From positions 25,068,317 to 25,132,316 of the forward strand of contig NC_087261.1 of NCBI RefSeq assembly GCF_037042905.1: a DNA stretch of 64,000 bases, in the 5' to 3' direction. The first letter of the stretch is position 1, and every line of letters begins with the position of its first letter. This DNA comes from Lytechinus pictus (taxonomy: Eukaryota; Echinodermata; Echinoidea; Temnopleuroida; Toxopneustidae). Made by a program: the position numbers and the translations under genes. This document shows, piece by piece, positions 1 through 13,779 of this stretch. The notes under the pieces are model-generated. The model was not told the DNA's origin and made no database searches. It worked only from the letters and a program-made list of their open reading frames with translations.

Positions 1-2351
1 AGTGACCATAAGATGGGGAATCTCTACCAATATTTTGGTCGGACAAAATATTTGGCAAATCCTTACCGTTGAATAGTCCGTGCATTTACAGTTGCGTTTT
101 TAAACATACTCCAAAGCGAAAGACTTTACGCGTCTTATTAGACTAATGAAACAAAGTAGCAATAAATTTTTACCTGGACATTTTGAAAGCCCCATAGCAA
201 TAGCAATAACGCCAGCTTGAATATATTTCTAGGCACTGACTATTTTATTCTTGTGTAGATATGAATATCTGTTGTACCACATATCATCAATGATTTAAAC
301 TCCACAGCTATACGAAATGTCCCTACCCCAATCCCCAAAATATGCAAATAGATAAAAATACAACAAAAAAGGATTAATCTGTAAATTGATTAATGAATTA
401 ATAATAAAAAATTTAAAAAATAAATAGATATATCAAATGATAAATAAACAAATAGACGATAAAGATAAATAAATAAACTAATATGTATATCAATAAACAT
501 ACAAATACCGCTTATGATTTTCACTGACACGAAGATAGGGAGATAGGGTAGGCTTTGTCTTGGTTGATTTTATAACTGGACGTCTAGAACTCGAGAGGGC
601 GCTGCAACATTAAATCAATTCTGCCAATATTAATCTGGGGGAAAAAAAATCCAACAGCATATAAAAGTAATTATATCGACACGGCTCCCATTGAATAGAG
701 GTACATTAAAGTGAAACGTCAATATTAGACAATAACTTATTAAGGAATTCAGAATTATGGACAATCTTAAAAAAAAATCATATTCTTATTTCTAAAAGGA
801 AGCACAACAGACATGCCATACCGAAATCTTGTGTACAAATTTGAGCAACAGCGACTTTCGTATCATTTACGATGACTTTTCATTCGCATAAAAGAGTGTC
901 GTGCATCATTTTAAAAACCTCCAAATGGAAAATAAAATGCCAAAAAAATATTTAGTCATAGAAATCAATCATAAATAAGTAAAACAAATTGTTTATGATA
1001 AAAAAGAATTGCATACATCAAAGCTAAACAACCTTTTTTTTATTGTATTCTTACTTTATATTTTTCTTCTCCCCTTTTTTCCACATTTTTTACCACATGG
1101 GAAAAATTGATATTCAATTTGCCATATTTTACTTAAGTATGTTAATCGTTAGAGACATTGATTGAAATGAAATTCACAAGATATATCAATTTCAAAGATA
1201 GTTATAACCCTATGGTATTGACATAATCTCTTGTTGCACTCTTATCAGCTTATAGCAAAACGGCCATTGTTGAAGGAAATGATAATTAATCTATATGTTT
1301 TAAGTTAACTTTCATAGATTGCTTGGTTCATGCAAATACATCAAAAAAAGTTCTCTTTCAATAGTGCACAGCTTTAAATTCTATTTTATTGAAGTATTTT
1401 CATTTAAATAAAATACTCACTAAATTCCTCAAATTGGCAATGCGATGAAAATATGAAAACTCTATTGTACATGAAATTGGTCTTCCTTTCATTGTCAATT
1501 TGAGTACCTAATCAAATATGATTTGTAATAATCCACTGTCCTGGAATATTTACATGAGTATTGATAAAAGTAAAGTGAAAGCAGTAACATTGTCATTACT
1601 CTTGCCATTTGTCCTGTGCCATGGATTTCGAACAAAGATCGCTCACCAATGGCTCAACAAATACTGCTCTGCCAGCACATAAGCAGGGGTGGGGGGGGGG
1701 GGGGGCTGAATATGTGTGCAACGTTTCTGCGACGTGTAATAAGTAATAAGTTTGCTCTGCCTTAATGCAGGCGGAATGAAATAGCGATGTATGTAATTAT
1801 ATACAGCACAAATATTTTAAATAAATAGTAACATGATGAGTGACAGTGTCACCCGCCGGAAAAAAAGGGTCATAGTCCGTTGAATTCCCGTGGATCTCAG
1901 AGGATGTCTTAACGTTGCAGTCGCCTGACCTTCGACATTTTTATATTCATATATCGAAAATGTCTCGATCATTACCGCCATAAGGTCTTTGGGTAGCTCG
2001 TGCTGCAGTACCAACGTAGAGGCGTAGTTTCAGTGTACACACCCGGAGTCTAATACTATAAAGTTGCGCAACGAGAACGATCATGCCGATGAAATGTGAC
2101 GGAACACTTTCCCGGTGTATTGGTGCCAAAATGGCTACCGATGAGCCTGCTACCGATTGTGAAAAAAAAATGGATAGTATTATGCTAGTATTCCACTCCA
2201 TACCCTCTGCTTCCAATGTCGAATGCTCGAAAAGTGTATTTTTCCCCATTATATATCAAGCTTAGTGTCATTGTGAGTTAACAATGAATACAGATCCGAG
2301 ACTTACAAAAATAACCACTCGTTATTAGATAAATGAAGTCCGCGCTCAATT
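1..2351. other. AT-rich 3' flank of the PY-motif gene, no supported gene
   Basis: Low-complexity AT-rich sequence with a poly-G tract near 1685-1707. A more GC-balanced patch at 1850-2265 has overlapping open frames on both strands but no splice sites or family resemblance that I can support. Confidence 0.5.
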
Positions 2352-2611
2352 TCATAAGTATGTTTCGGAGTATTCAGGCAATCCCTCGATGTCCTTATTG
2401 AGCGCGTATTTTAGCGCTTCGGAGTATGGAGGTGGCGGATCCGAATAGTCGAAGCCACTGTTTGCTTGCCCTTCTCTGACCTGAACTTGCTGTGACGTAG
2501 ATGGCGCTGCTGAACGAGAAAGAAGCGAATTTCGTTTGCAGCAGAAGATACAACATAAGCAGGTTATGATAACGGATGAGGCGAGGCCGAGGGCAATCCA
2601 AAAGCTCAGCT
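2352..2611 (-). CDS. Exon 3 of small PY-motif membrane protein: membrane helix and tail
   Basis: Acceptor TTGATATTCCAG, then 85 codons and TGA. It encodes a hydrophobic helix with a CLCCIFCC-type Cys cluster followed by a polar tail with PPPPY. The same stretch is open in another frame for 68 codons, but that frame has no recognisable features and ignores the splice site. Confidence 0.72.
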
Positions 2612-5600
2612 CTGGAATATCAAAATCGAGGTGAGAATAGGAAAGTTTTGTTAAAATTAGATAAAATGACTCACCGAGACAAAATAATAAAAGCAGAAAA
2701 ATAAATAAAAAATATTGGTGAACGTTGGATGAAACCCGTCAAAGAATAAAGGAGTCAGGAACGTGTTACTGTTCTATTGTTATTATTGTGACGTCACATA
2801 CGAGCATCTTCTCCATATGTAATTTGACATAAATTTATCAAGATGTCATTTTTCTCTAAAAACTGAAAGTGATTTTATTTGTGAGGGAATTAATCAGCAG
2901 ACCCATCGTGTCTTACCCCCTCATACACAAAAAAATTGTTTGTATTCATCATCTTCCATTATAGATTTAATTTATGAAATTTACATTCCATGATATATTT
3001 TGGAGCTACTAGCGTGAGACGTCACAAATTATGATTTTTTTTTAATGTGTCTTTGTGTCTCTTAACCCCAAAAGGACTGGGGAGCATGATGCCCCCTCCC
3101 CCCGACGCTTCGCGCGATATTTTCGAAACAAAAAAGATAACGACGCAAAATTTTATGACCTTTTTTTAAGTTTCGCGCAACTTTTGAGACCAAATTCGCG
3201 ACATACTGGTATAGCATCGCGACGACGCAAAACTTTTTACGAGACAATGTCATGCCGAAAATGTCTTATTTTCATTTTTTGTGTATAAAGTATATGGGAG
3301 ATTAAATTAATAAAAGGGTGATATAATTGGTCAGCCTAATAAATTTAGGGTATGATGAAGTTGTTAAATGGTCTGTAATAATTCCATTAAAAACAAAGAA
3401 ATATATAAGATATAAAAAAGAAAAAAGAAATACATAAGGTAAAAATTCATTTTTACATTTTTTGCGGAAACCTTGAAATTAAAGAAAAAAGATGACATCT
3501 AAAAAAAAAGAAAATTTAAAGAGAAATTGTGTGCTAAATATGCAAATGATGTTTTTCAAGAAGATAATTTGCATATTTCATTTATAATAGATATAAAAAA
3601 ATAATAATTTTCTGAATTTTTTAATACTGGCTTGTAATTTATGTGGGAAAAATGTGCGTGAGGATCTGTCCGAGATCAGAAGGGGCCATCATGCCCCCCC
3701 CCCCCTCAGTCCTCAATATATATCAAATAGCCCAGTCCTTTTAGGGCTAATCTTTGATGGATTTTCATCAGACCGTCGCCAATTTTTTTTCCTGTTTTCT
3801 CTGCTTTTATCAAGACCAATTGATTGTAGGAACGAACAGTTCATGAACTTGAGCTTTATTAAGAAGTACTGAAAATGATATGTTTTCATCGGATGAAAGA
3901 AAAATCGGACAAACACGAGGGCGGAAATCTCTCCCTAAAGGTAGAGGGACCAGGGACTGGAAAATTTGACAAACAGAAAAACAGGTTATCACCCCAAATG
4001 TAAGGTCATTTCGACCAAAATACATGTTTTATTTCGATTTTGAATGATGTTTTTCTTTACATCTTAAAAGACCAAAAATAGTAGGGGGACATTTGGTATT
4101 GTGTCCCCCCTACTATTTGGGTAGGGGGACGTGTCCCCCTATCCTCCCTGGGATTTCCGCCCATGGACAACCATAAACACAAAATCAGACAAGGAATACC
4201 AGAGTTATCATGGTTATGATGACGTCTTAAAGATCCACATTTTTTTTCAGTATGCATGTCTTCTTTAATATTCAATGAGCAATAATCAATGAGCAAACTG
4301 ATGACGTCATATTCCCACTTATTGTGTGAAATTGTGTTTAATTCAATATTGTACTTCAAGAATTCAAAAAAATGTATTAGATATTCATTGCTGCAACTTA
4401 TTCTATTGTAAAGGGAGACCATACTCACATTTACATGTATAATTATATATAATGTTTATCTGGTTTGATGTAATAAAATAAAAGGAAAGGGGAGAAGACC
4501 CCTTTAGGCAGAGCTTTGTGTACGCCCATGCACATGGCATCCATGAAGGCTATTTATGGAATTCCTACACGCATTTACTACAAGGTATAGTTCGATTTGG
4601 TGACACAAACAAAATGTTGCTGAAACAACCCCCCCAAAATTCCAACTTTTGATGTACACAATTCGGTGGCAGTTGCAATAATTATTGTTTTATTGCCTAT
4701 TGGGAAATGTCCCAAGTATTATATCCATATTTTGTTTACTTATTTCCTTAACCGAAGTATTAGTCTATCAATCAAGTAATGAAATCATCCGTGAAATCAA
4801 ATAATAGCAATTTAACTTGAAAGTGACATTCTAATTAGTTTGGTCATTTCCATTCCATTAGTACATCAGTGTCTATCAAAAAATTATCTTGGGCATTCAG
4901 TTCTGCTGCAGTCATGACAAGCCTTTTGTTATTACAAAGGTTTCAATAAATTCGTAGATTACGACATCTCTCTCTGTCTCTTCGTGTCTCTTCACCCCCT
5001 CACACACTCTCTCTCTCTCTTTCTATCTCAATCATTCTCTCTCACACACACACACACACACACACGTGCATAAAGATTTATTGTATATATTTATTCATGA
5101 AGAAAGCTCCTCTGAGGTTTTCTCGATTATTTTACCTTTAGAAACTTATGATCAACTGCAAATTCAACGACTGGAAAGTAATATCAACAAAATAAACGTG
5201 TTTATATATAGATAGTGCTGTGGCCATTGTCAGATATGACCTACATGGGAAATTGATCTTTTAATTTTTACAGTTTTGGTATTCCACCAAGATTTGTAAA
5301 AAAATTATTTTCAACTTACCAACTGAATCGAACAAATATGATGATGACAGTTGCTCTTCTAAAAGAGAGAAAAAAAGATTGAAATCGTGTGAGTTATTAC
5401 AGGTAAAAATCCTGTGTGAAACAAAATGCAAATACCTGGCGTTATTATTATTCTTTTTGATTGATAAGCCTGAACCATAACTGTTGGACAAATTAATAAT
5501 TGACAGATTAATGTTGAATTCTTACTAATCAAACAGCTCGAGAACAAACATAACAATTCCTGGCATTCTGTATAATAGTATGACTTCAATATATCACTGT

Positions 5601-6951
5601 GAATTTGCTATTTCCTCTTTATTTCTTTTATCTTTTTTCATTTTCCTATTTTTTTGTACATGCTTTATTTTGAAAGGTATAGATAGACCCGGTCCCCTCT
5701 TCGTGCTGTCCTCGTTTCGGAAAACGTCACTAGCTATTGTTCACAGTACCTTTACAATAGGATTTACACATAAAAGACTCGTCATGCACCTTGGTAAATG
5801 TTTCATTGAATTCAAGGCTAATAGATACCAATAATAATAGATACTAGTAATGAAACTTTGATATCCTAAAGTTGCATATACTAAATCCAATGACAAAAAT
5901 TCCCTGAGGGTTTCGAACAGGCTTAGTGAATAATACTGATAGCACCCTCACGCACAGTCGATTAAATATTATTTCGTCAAATAACTTCTTCTTTGTTGGC
6001 AGCCGTATTAGTAATAGTAATAGTACTAGAGCAGAAGCAGAAGTAGTAGTAATAACAGGAGAAAACGTTAGATTAGTAGTGGTAGTAGTATAATTAGTAA
6101 CTGTAGTAGTAGTAACAGCAGCAGCAGCAGTAGTAGTAGCAGTAGTAGTAGTAGTAGTAGTAGTAGTAGCAGTAGTAGTAGTAGTAGTAGTAGTAGTATA
6201 AGTAGTAGTAGTAGTAGTAGTAGTAGAAATATTAGTAGTAGTAGTAGCAGTAGTAGTAGTAAAGAAAAAGTAACTACGTTTTAATAAAGCTTAATAATTG
6301 ACATAATTTGATGTCGTTTTATTTGATGTAGTTTAATAATGTAGTGCAGTTAAATTCAATAGTATTATACCTTGTAATGATATGTCATGTAATGTATACT
6401 CAATGTTAACATAATAATGTAGAATGTAAAATAATCGTAATTCAATAAGTCTTCTAATTAATGCAAAGCGCTTAGAGATCTTGATATTAAGCGCTCTATA
6501 AATGCATTATTATTATTATTATTAAAAATCTGAAAAGAAGAAGAAGAAGAACTAGCGACAACACCATAATTAAGAACATCAACAACAACAGGAGATGCTG
6601 GTTATAAATCACAATTCTGATTTTATTTTTTTTTTATTTTAAGGGGGAGGGGTGTTCTAAAGTTATAGTAATTATTTTGTTTAACCTGATTATTACCATT
6701 ACTTCACTGTTTGTTATTCCATATGTGTTACCAACAGGAGTAATTCTGTATATGAAGTGATTTAGTGATTATTAGTTTATCAGTTATGTTTTTAATCGTT
6801 GACTCAATCGATAATTTTATAACAAAATAAACAGTTGAAATACAACTAAAAAAAAAATAGCTCTTATACCTGGCGCGTCGGTTCCAGTGACTTGCCTAAT
6901 GATGTTCAAATATACGACAGCCAGAATGAACAATAACTTTTCAGTTTCCAT
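2352..6951 (-). CDS. Small single-pass membrane protein with cytoplasmic PPPPY motif (3 coding exons)
   Basis: Spliced from 6870-6951, 5320-5358 and 2352-2611, giving 381 nt or 126 residues plus stop. Both introns are GT-AG and phase 1. The start ATG sits in a strong context (ACCATGG) and opens a signal peptide (hydrophobic residues about 6-18). The ectodomain is very short (about 20 residues) and has no Cys. A membrane helix spans about 42-63 and runs into a juxtamembrane Cys cluster (C58, C60, C61, C64, C65) and KR. The cytoplasmic tail of about 60 residues carries PPPPY at 99-103 and a looser LPEY near the end. PPxY motifs are known ligands of WW domains such as those of NEDD4-type ubiquitin ligases, so a trafficking-adaptor role like WBP1/VOPP1-type proteins is an inference; I do not recognise an orthologue. 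The exon chain is unverified, and extra phase-1 exons could lie in the introns. Confidence 0.68.
3062..3750. mobile_element. TIR element with TTAACCCCAAAAGGACTGGG ends
   Basis: The left end reads TTAACCCCAAAAGGACTGGG and the right end is its inverse with few changes (CCCAGTCCTTTTAGGGCTAA). Just inside, the left end has GCATGATGCCCCC and the right end CATCATGCCCCC; the C-tract follows in the same orientation. It lies in intron 2 of the PY-motif gene and has no coding capacity I can see. Confidence 0.65.
3917..4166. mobile_element. Short inverted-repeat element ending GGGCGGAAATC
   Basis: Inverted ends GGGCGGAAATCTC (about 3920) and GGGATTTCCGCCC (about 4150) bound 250 bp that include repeated TAGGGGGAC/GTCCCCCTA motifs. 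The ends resemble hAT-type non-autonomous elements. The target duplication is not clear. Confidence 0.4.
5320..5358 (-). CDS. Exon 2 of small PY-motif membrane protein (39-bp microexon)
   Basis: Acceptor TCTCTTTTAG and donor TTG|GTAAGTTG flank 39 bp that read in phase 1-1 as a short Ser-rich ectodomain piece (EQLSSSYLFDSV). It joins both neighbouring exons in frame. It is short, so it rests mainly on good splice sites and phase. Confidence 0.6.
6000..6260. repeat. (AGT)n microsatellite, imperfect
   Basis: About 250 bp of AGT/AGC triplets in intron 1 of the PY-motif gene. Confidence 0.9.
6455..6526 (+). repeat. SINE-like 3' end with (ATT)n tail
   Basis: Contains AAAGCGCTTAGAGATC and AAGCGCTCTATAAATGC followed by (ATT)n. 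The same motif and tail recur at 20985-21055, 7560-7650 and 25515-25605, so this is a dispersed family. Confidence 0.55.
6870..6951 (-). CDS. Exon 1 of small PY-motif membrane protein: signal peptide
   Basis: ATG at 6951 followed by 27 codons with a hydrophobic stretch typical of a signal peptide. The donor GCCAG|GTATAAG leaves one base (phase 1). The upstream context ACCATGG favours this start. Confidence 0.7.
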
Positions 6952-7469
6952 GGTAACTTTACTACCATCTGATCCCCGTTGCCGAATAGTGTAAAGCTGT
7001 CATCAGACTTTGCCGTCGGAACTCCGCCTTACGAATGTAATACTTTGGAATAGATGAAGAAAGGAAGATATGAATTTACAAAGCCTTCAAAATATTTGTC
7101 ATGATTTTCATTTCTTTGAAAGTGTAAAGAAGTTCATTATCAGCTAGTCGCCTTTCAGCTATTAGCCCCCTCCTCGCCACCTCACTATCAGTCCATCACC
7201 TACGTTTGGTCATAAGACATTGAGGTCCTGACAATCAATAATGTACAACACTAAGCGTCTGACCATTAGAAATAAAATAAGTTTAAATTTAATGATATGA
7301 AATAAGATCCACCCAACCCTAAAAAAATAAATAATAATAACAGATGAATAAATAAATCAAATAAACGAATGGATTAATTAATTAATTAGTTAATCAATAA
7401 GGGTTGATATTTGATAACCGGAACCATGTGACAAATTAATAAAGATCAAACAGTGACATTGTGCTGCAC

Positions 7470-7775
7470 TCGACCCAGGTGAGGTGAATGGGTACCCGGT
7501 AGGATTTCTCCTTGAACGCTTTAGCGCCTATTAATATGGCGGCTTAGCTACAGCCGGGTTAATAATATGATACCAAGTATCAAAGCGCAGTTGAGTATAT
7601 GCACATAGTAACTGCGCTATATAAATGGACATATTATTATTATTATTATATACATGTACCCTACCATGTCTATTGCAGCATAAATCTTAACTGCGCTATA
7701 TACATGATATAAATGGACATGTTATTATTATTATTATATACATGTACCCTACCATGTCTATTGCAGCATAAATCT
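7470..7775 (+). repeat. SINE-like element with an 88-bp duplicated tail
   Basis: The head shares GGTACCCGGTAGGAT with the element at 20820-21055. It ends in AACTGCGCTATATAAATGG plus (ATT)n. The tail and following unique sequence (starting ATAAATGGAC) are present twice, at 7621 and about 7709. Confidence 0.55.
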
Positions 7776-10700
7776 TATGAAACGCAGATTATACCAATAT
7801 TTGGAGAAAAATGTTTTTATTAATATTATCAAAATGTAGCTAATGTACGGAATCCATACGTTTAAAAGTCGCTAGTATACTAGATAGACAGATGAATTAA
7901 TCTAATAGATCATTCTTAAATCATAACCGTAATCAGAACAAAAACACATCTTCTTTCGGCATATTTGGTGCCAGTCGGTATACAGTACCCCTTTGCATGC
8001 AACAATCAATCAACCATGTAAATAAATAAACTTGTGAAGCTCTGAGAGATATATCCGTCATGCATTTCGTCACTTTATAACAGCTTTTATGACCATTAGA
8101 ATATAATGCTATACGTTCAAAGGGCTTTATATTCTCAGCACCTAGTTTAAGGGGGCTGTCACATGTGCACTTTTGTGCAAGCGTATGCCGCACTATTTAG
8201 ACAAGCCTTTTTACCATTTAATGCTAATTATTGATATCTCAAGTATCCAATTATGTTACCAAATGAACATTAATAAATAAGCTGATGTTTACTAAATTCT
8301 TTTCAATCATCAAGTCGTATAAAACATGAAGGAAATAAATCACAAACAAATATGAGTACATAGTTATAGAAAATAAAATTAAAGATATCAAGATACAACT
8401 TAACAATAAAGGCATGAAAGAAAAAGAACATAATTTACACATGCATGTCGAATGAGGGGTGAACTGAGCCTTGTTCAGCGTTGACCCCAAAATAAATGCA
8501 TGGCAGTAAGAGGGGCGTAACAAAAAAACTCACTTTAGTTCCTGTTAAATTTATCTCTAATATTTTTATGTAATATCATTGATCTGTCTGTTGTTTTGTA
8601 TATTAGTTTGATTGTATTTTGTTTACTTTTTGAACGGAAAAGAATAAAATCGAAGTCTAATCTAACGACAAGTTTAAATTTCTAATGAACTCTTAAACAT
8701 GTATATTAAGTTACTGAGTACAAAATTGATTAAAATAATGACCGAAAGGAACGTTAAACGCTTTTAACGTAAAGTTGGTTCTTAAGATGATTTGGATTAG
8801 TGCACTAAAGATGAAGACCTCTATAAAAAAAAAAATTCTTTGATAAAAAAAAATGGGGTCATTGAGTAGATTTCTTTACAATTAGGTTGTAATTTGGCAT
8901 TATTCATCTAGAAAAATAAGTAAATTATTTGCTTTGTATTATTTTTGTATGTTAGTTTAAATAATTTGTAAGTGATTTTATATTCATCTTGTTACCCGAT
9001 GATTCCTTTGCAATTATCTCTTTTTCATTTTGTATATTCAAGTATTTAATTCGATTCAAAACTGGTTTATTGGATAAAACATAATGGCTGGTAATAGCTG
9101 GTAATAGCTGGATAAAACACACGTAAAAGGAATATAAAGTAATATACAGCTTCATGGAGATTTTGTCAGATTGGGTAAGTACTTATAGCTCCGTCCATTC
9201 TTTTGCTGTTGTCTCCCCTACTTGTACCCATGGTGACGATTTATTCCTTTTTTCTATTGTTTTCGTAATTTATTTTATTGTATCATAATGTTAAATTATG
9301 TTTGATTCTATTTTTATGTGATCGTTAACAAGATAATTATATTTTACTTTTTATAATTAGATGTATGTTCTTTGTGTAAAGTCACAGGGATTGGAAAGGA
9401 AGACACTCGGTATGTTCGGGTTAAATTTAGTTTAGTTTATCATTTTCCTTCCTCGGCATACATGGGACACTCCTTACCTTATTATTTGTATATATTATGT
9501 TTAATTTGTATATGTTTGATCATGCCAAATAAGTTAAGCTAATAATAAGAAGTACAAAACAACTACTGAATTGGATATCAATCAATGAAATACATAGATT
9601 TACATAAACATAAAATAAAGATAAACTAAACATAATGTTATATCAAACATTAAAGAGCATTTTTATCATAGACAACAAAATCTACGATTGCTACGTAAAA
9701 GCATAGTTTAAATAAATAACACTTTGAAACTGAAGCGCTCAATAAATTGCAATATCCCTATTACTTTACTATTATCATGATTATGCTTTTGTTTTCTTCC
9801 AAAACCGATGCACATCAATCAAGTGATATTATATTTCGGGCGACTTGATATAACGAATCATTTCTAATCACTTGTAGTGTACGATGTGAACATGTGATGA
9901 TAGCTCTACATTTTTACTTCCTCATATTACTTTGGTTTAAAAAATCGGCACAAAACTACCTCGTAAATTGGGTTTTTCATAATGAATTTCCGCTTTCTGT
10001 TTGTGTTGATTTAGGTGAACCGATGTCCCTCTCAATCGTCATAGTAAGACAACTGAATGTAAAAGGAAGTGTTTGTCAACAAACCATTGGTCGAAAATAA
10101 TAATTGTACACGGTTGAGCCAGACACACCTCACAGTTTACCTTTATTTTTGGTTACTAAATATTAGAATATAGGCCTTCCGTAACCTTTTTTGGGGGGTG
10201 GTCCTTTGGCATATTTTTGTGCTATTTGTTTGGGTTTTTTGTATTTTGTTATCGTTTTCTTTCGCATTTTCCTTTTTTCTGCTTTTGCTGTTTTGATACT
10301 TGCTAAATAGAGAAACTAGGTGGAAGGTGATAGATGTAATGGTACGTGGAATGATAGCCCTTGTTTATATTTAAACATTCGATTGTCATTCTTGTTTAGT
10401 AATAATAATAATATAATTACAGCAATATATATAATAATAAGTAATGGCTATAATGATAATGATGATAACAATAATCGAGTATTCATTATTGAATTGATAA
10501 TTTCCACATCTTCATTTAAAAATATATACAAAGCATAAGAGACAGTATTTCAAGATGGGGTAAAGGTGGGGGGGGGGTTCCCCCATGAAGAAAGGTTTGA
10601 TGAAAAATATCAGAAAAACATATTGGTGAAGGTTGGAGGAAAACCCATTAAAAAATACAAAAGATATTATAGTTTTACCTTTTTTATCTTATTTGTGACA

Positions 10701-11079
10701 TCATACATGCCTACGATCAACCTGCCACATATAACATGTAATTTAAAATGCGTATTTTGATATTTAATGCCTTTTGGTGATTTTTTTTTCTTTCAGGAAC
10801 GGATGTGAAATAATTTGTCTGTTGACATACTGAAGGAACAAAAAAAATCAGTTTTCATTTTTTTTTGAAAATGATATTTCATCCGTTTTTACCACACAAT
10901 ACATGGGAGCTGCTCGCTTATGACGTCACAAATAAAACAAATTGTTTAAACTTTTTCGATGATGGATTCCTTGTTCTCAAACAATCACCAGAGTTTTTCA
11001 TTTGTTCTGCTATATTTACCACAAACGTTTTACTTCCCCTTTAAACAAATGGTAATTTAAATAATTGTATAGTGATAAA

Positions 11080-11247
11080 TGATAATAATGACAATAATAC
11101 AAATGATGATGGTGATGATAATGATGATGATGATGATGATGGTGATAATTAGAATGAAAATGATAATAACAATATCAATATTTACAATAATATGTATAAA
11201 TAAAACAAAACTAATAATAATAGTGGTAGTAGCAGTTGTAGTAGTAA

Positions 11248-11287
<40 letters not shown>

Positions 11288-11292
11288 TTCTA
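11080..11292. repeat. (GAT)n and (AGT)n microsatellites
   Basis: ATG/GAT triplets at 11080-11170, then AGT triplets at 11220-11290. Long open frames across them are only triplet artefacts. Confidence 0.9.
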
Positions 11293-13419
11293 CACTACAA
11301 TGCCCAAAGCAGCAACATTTTCGTTCCCCTTTTGTAAAAATGTACAGGAGCCCCGGACAGGAGCAAGAGGAAGAAAAGGATCAAAACAATGTTTATTAAT
11401 AAAACACGCACAGACCCATAAAATGAAACAAAATATTATGTATAATACCACATCACTAGCTTCGATTTCTCTGAAGACTTCTGGCATTGACATCAGCATG
11501 GTCTTCTGATGGCTATTTCACATTTTTAAAGATTATTTCTTACCTTCTTTGCTTATTAGTCAGATCCCTATCCCCATCAATGTTGACATGACTGAAACCA
11601 CGACATCGTCAACATTGGATGCAACCCTTGTCAATGTCCCGTTGGTTCAGGATCCATGACTGGCCCGACTCGTCATGTAATCAGAACGACGAGCGTGACG
11701 AGTGCCTCGCGAAACATTATTTTGGTCCCAGCTCTAGTACTATCGCACACAATTTTCAATCGAGTTTTGTTTGTTTTGGCGCTCAGTGAGTACCTGTGTG
11801 TATTAACTGAATAGTTTGTTCTTCCTTGTATTTCGGTGAATAGTGCGTGTAGAGAGTGGCCCAGTTGGAGCTTGCAGACTGGCTAAATCAGTGACTTTGC
11901 GCGATTTCTTTTGTTAATGTTTGCTCTGTATTTTCCCATTCTATTTTTACCAGGGTATGGGCTAGTGATTTCGCTCAAAGAAATTCGCCTTTGTGACGAA
12001 ATGCAGGGAAGTTTTGTTATGAAATCTATACTTTTGTAAGACGCCGGAGAGCGATTTTTATGCTAACCAACCTTTAGTCTAATGAAATATTATTATTTCT
12101 ATAAGATTATTTTTATGACTTATCTGTAGAGGACTGATGCTTGGATGTTAAAGCATGGATGCAAGGTGAAGGTCGTTTGCCTTGTAATTATTTGTTGAAG
12201 TTTATTTTAAAAATATTCACAAGAGATATGCGGGAATCCTAACACAATCATGACAATTCACATCTTTATAATCTGATATATCATTAACATATTCAAGGAT
12301 CATAAGAACTCCGCTGGACAAATCCATCTCGGTTTTCAAGGGCTATCCTGTCAAGGTATTTTGGTACTTCATATTATAATTGTACCTGCTATATCACACC
12401 TGGAAAAAGCAATCAGTCAACATGGTCAATGCAATATATGAAGATATGTACTTTTTTCGGCATCTTTTCTTTCTTCAGAAAGGAGTTGCGGTCCAGGGTA
12501 CGCCCCTTCCCCCAAAAAATGATACAGCACTATTTATTGTTGTGTCAAGATTTCTTGGGAAACTAATAAAGTTTCTTCAGAATAAAATCAATAAAAATCA
12601 AATACTAGTCTCTCTTCAGCTTATGGAACTAATCTTAAGCCGTATTTATGTATATGTGGCATAAAATGTTCTTATTTACATTGAGTTCATGTAATTTTTT
12701 TTCACTATGGGGGTAAATTCAGGATCCGGAACTTCACACAATTACCCTGCATGAATGGCTCTGAAAGAATCTGCATAATCATGGTCACGGTTAACAGTGT
12801 CAACGATTTTGTAGGGTAAAAACCCTTTATTGCTTTATTATTGACGCTGAAGATTTGATCATGCTATTAAACTTGCACAGGGCAGAGTCATAATAAATTA
12901 GAACGTCACCTTTAACGAGAGTTTATGAAAAATATTGTGTAAATATTAGCTCAAAACACGTAAACGAGGCGAAGTGGTTTTTAAAGTAGTGCAAATAATA
13001 TTTTTATTTATTTTTATATTTTGTCAATTGCTTATTACATGAAAATTTTTTGTGGCTACTCTGTATAAAAAAGTCGATCTTTGACTGTATCCAACATTAT
13101 ATATTTCCCCCTATTTTTTCATAATTAATTCCACAACACAGGCAAGTATAAAAATTATATATAAACAATGAGGGAGATAGGTCGTTCCGTTTGAGTGACA
13201 TCGGCATTGGTTGTAAGCACATACGTCATTGGAGGAATGCGGATTTGTAAATAACTATGATAAAAATAGAAAATTTCAGTTTTACAAAATCCAACTATTA
13301 CCTCTATACTGAGTGATCTGATCAGGGAAATGTTAGTTCGATACCCTATCCGATCTAAGCACTTCAGAATGGGTGGGTGTGTGCTGTGTGGGTGAGTGGG
13401 TTTGAGGTTGGGTGTATAT

Positions 13420-13779
13420 GGGCCCGTATTATGAAGTCGGGTTTAACTTAAACTCGGGTTTAAAGTTGTGGTTTAAGTATGGACAGCCAGTTGTTACATA
13501 AATCACTAACAGTATATATATATCATATTTCAGCTCATTTGGCTCTCAAATCATTCATAATTGTCTAGGAAGTATAACAATATTATTGTCTTCACCATGG
13601 ATGAATCACGAAAGAGCACAATAACCAGGGATATGCAACAACCTGAGTAAACATAAGAAACGTACAACCAGGGAGTTGTTGCATATCCCTGATACAACTT
13701 AATACAAATGTTGACATGTTTGGCTTCCCATAAGTTTAGCACAGAGTATAAGTTAAACCCGACTTCAGAATACCGGCCA
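13420..13779. mobile_element. MITE with GGCCCGTATTATGAAGTCGG ends
   Basis: Left end GGCCCGTATTATGAAGTCGG followed by GTTTAACTTA; right end is the inverse (AAACCCGACTTCAGAATACC). Inside it is a second hairpin, 13626-13695, with arms AGGGATATGCAACAAC and its complement. Confidence 0.65.

Noticed and set aside
1947-2249. 100-codon minus-strand frame downstream of the PY-motif gene
   Set aside because: No recognisable motif and overlapping open frames on both strands; may be part of a 3' UTR or an old repeat.
11079-11399. 106-codon Met/Ile/Val-rich frame
   Set aside because: Triplet microsatellite artefact.
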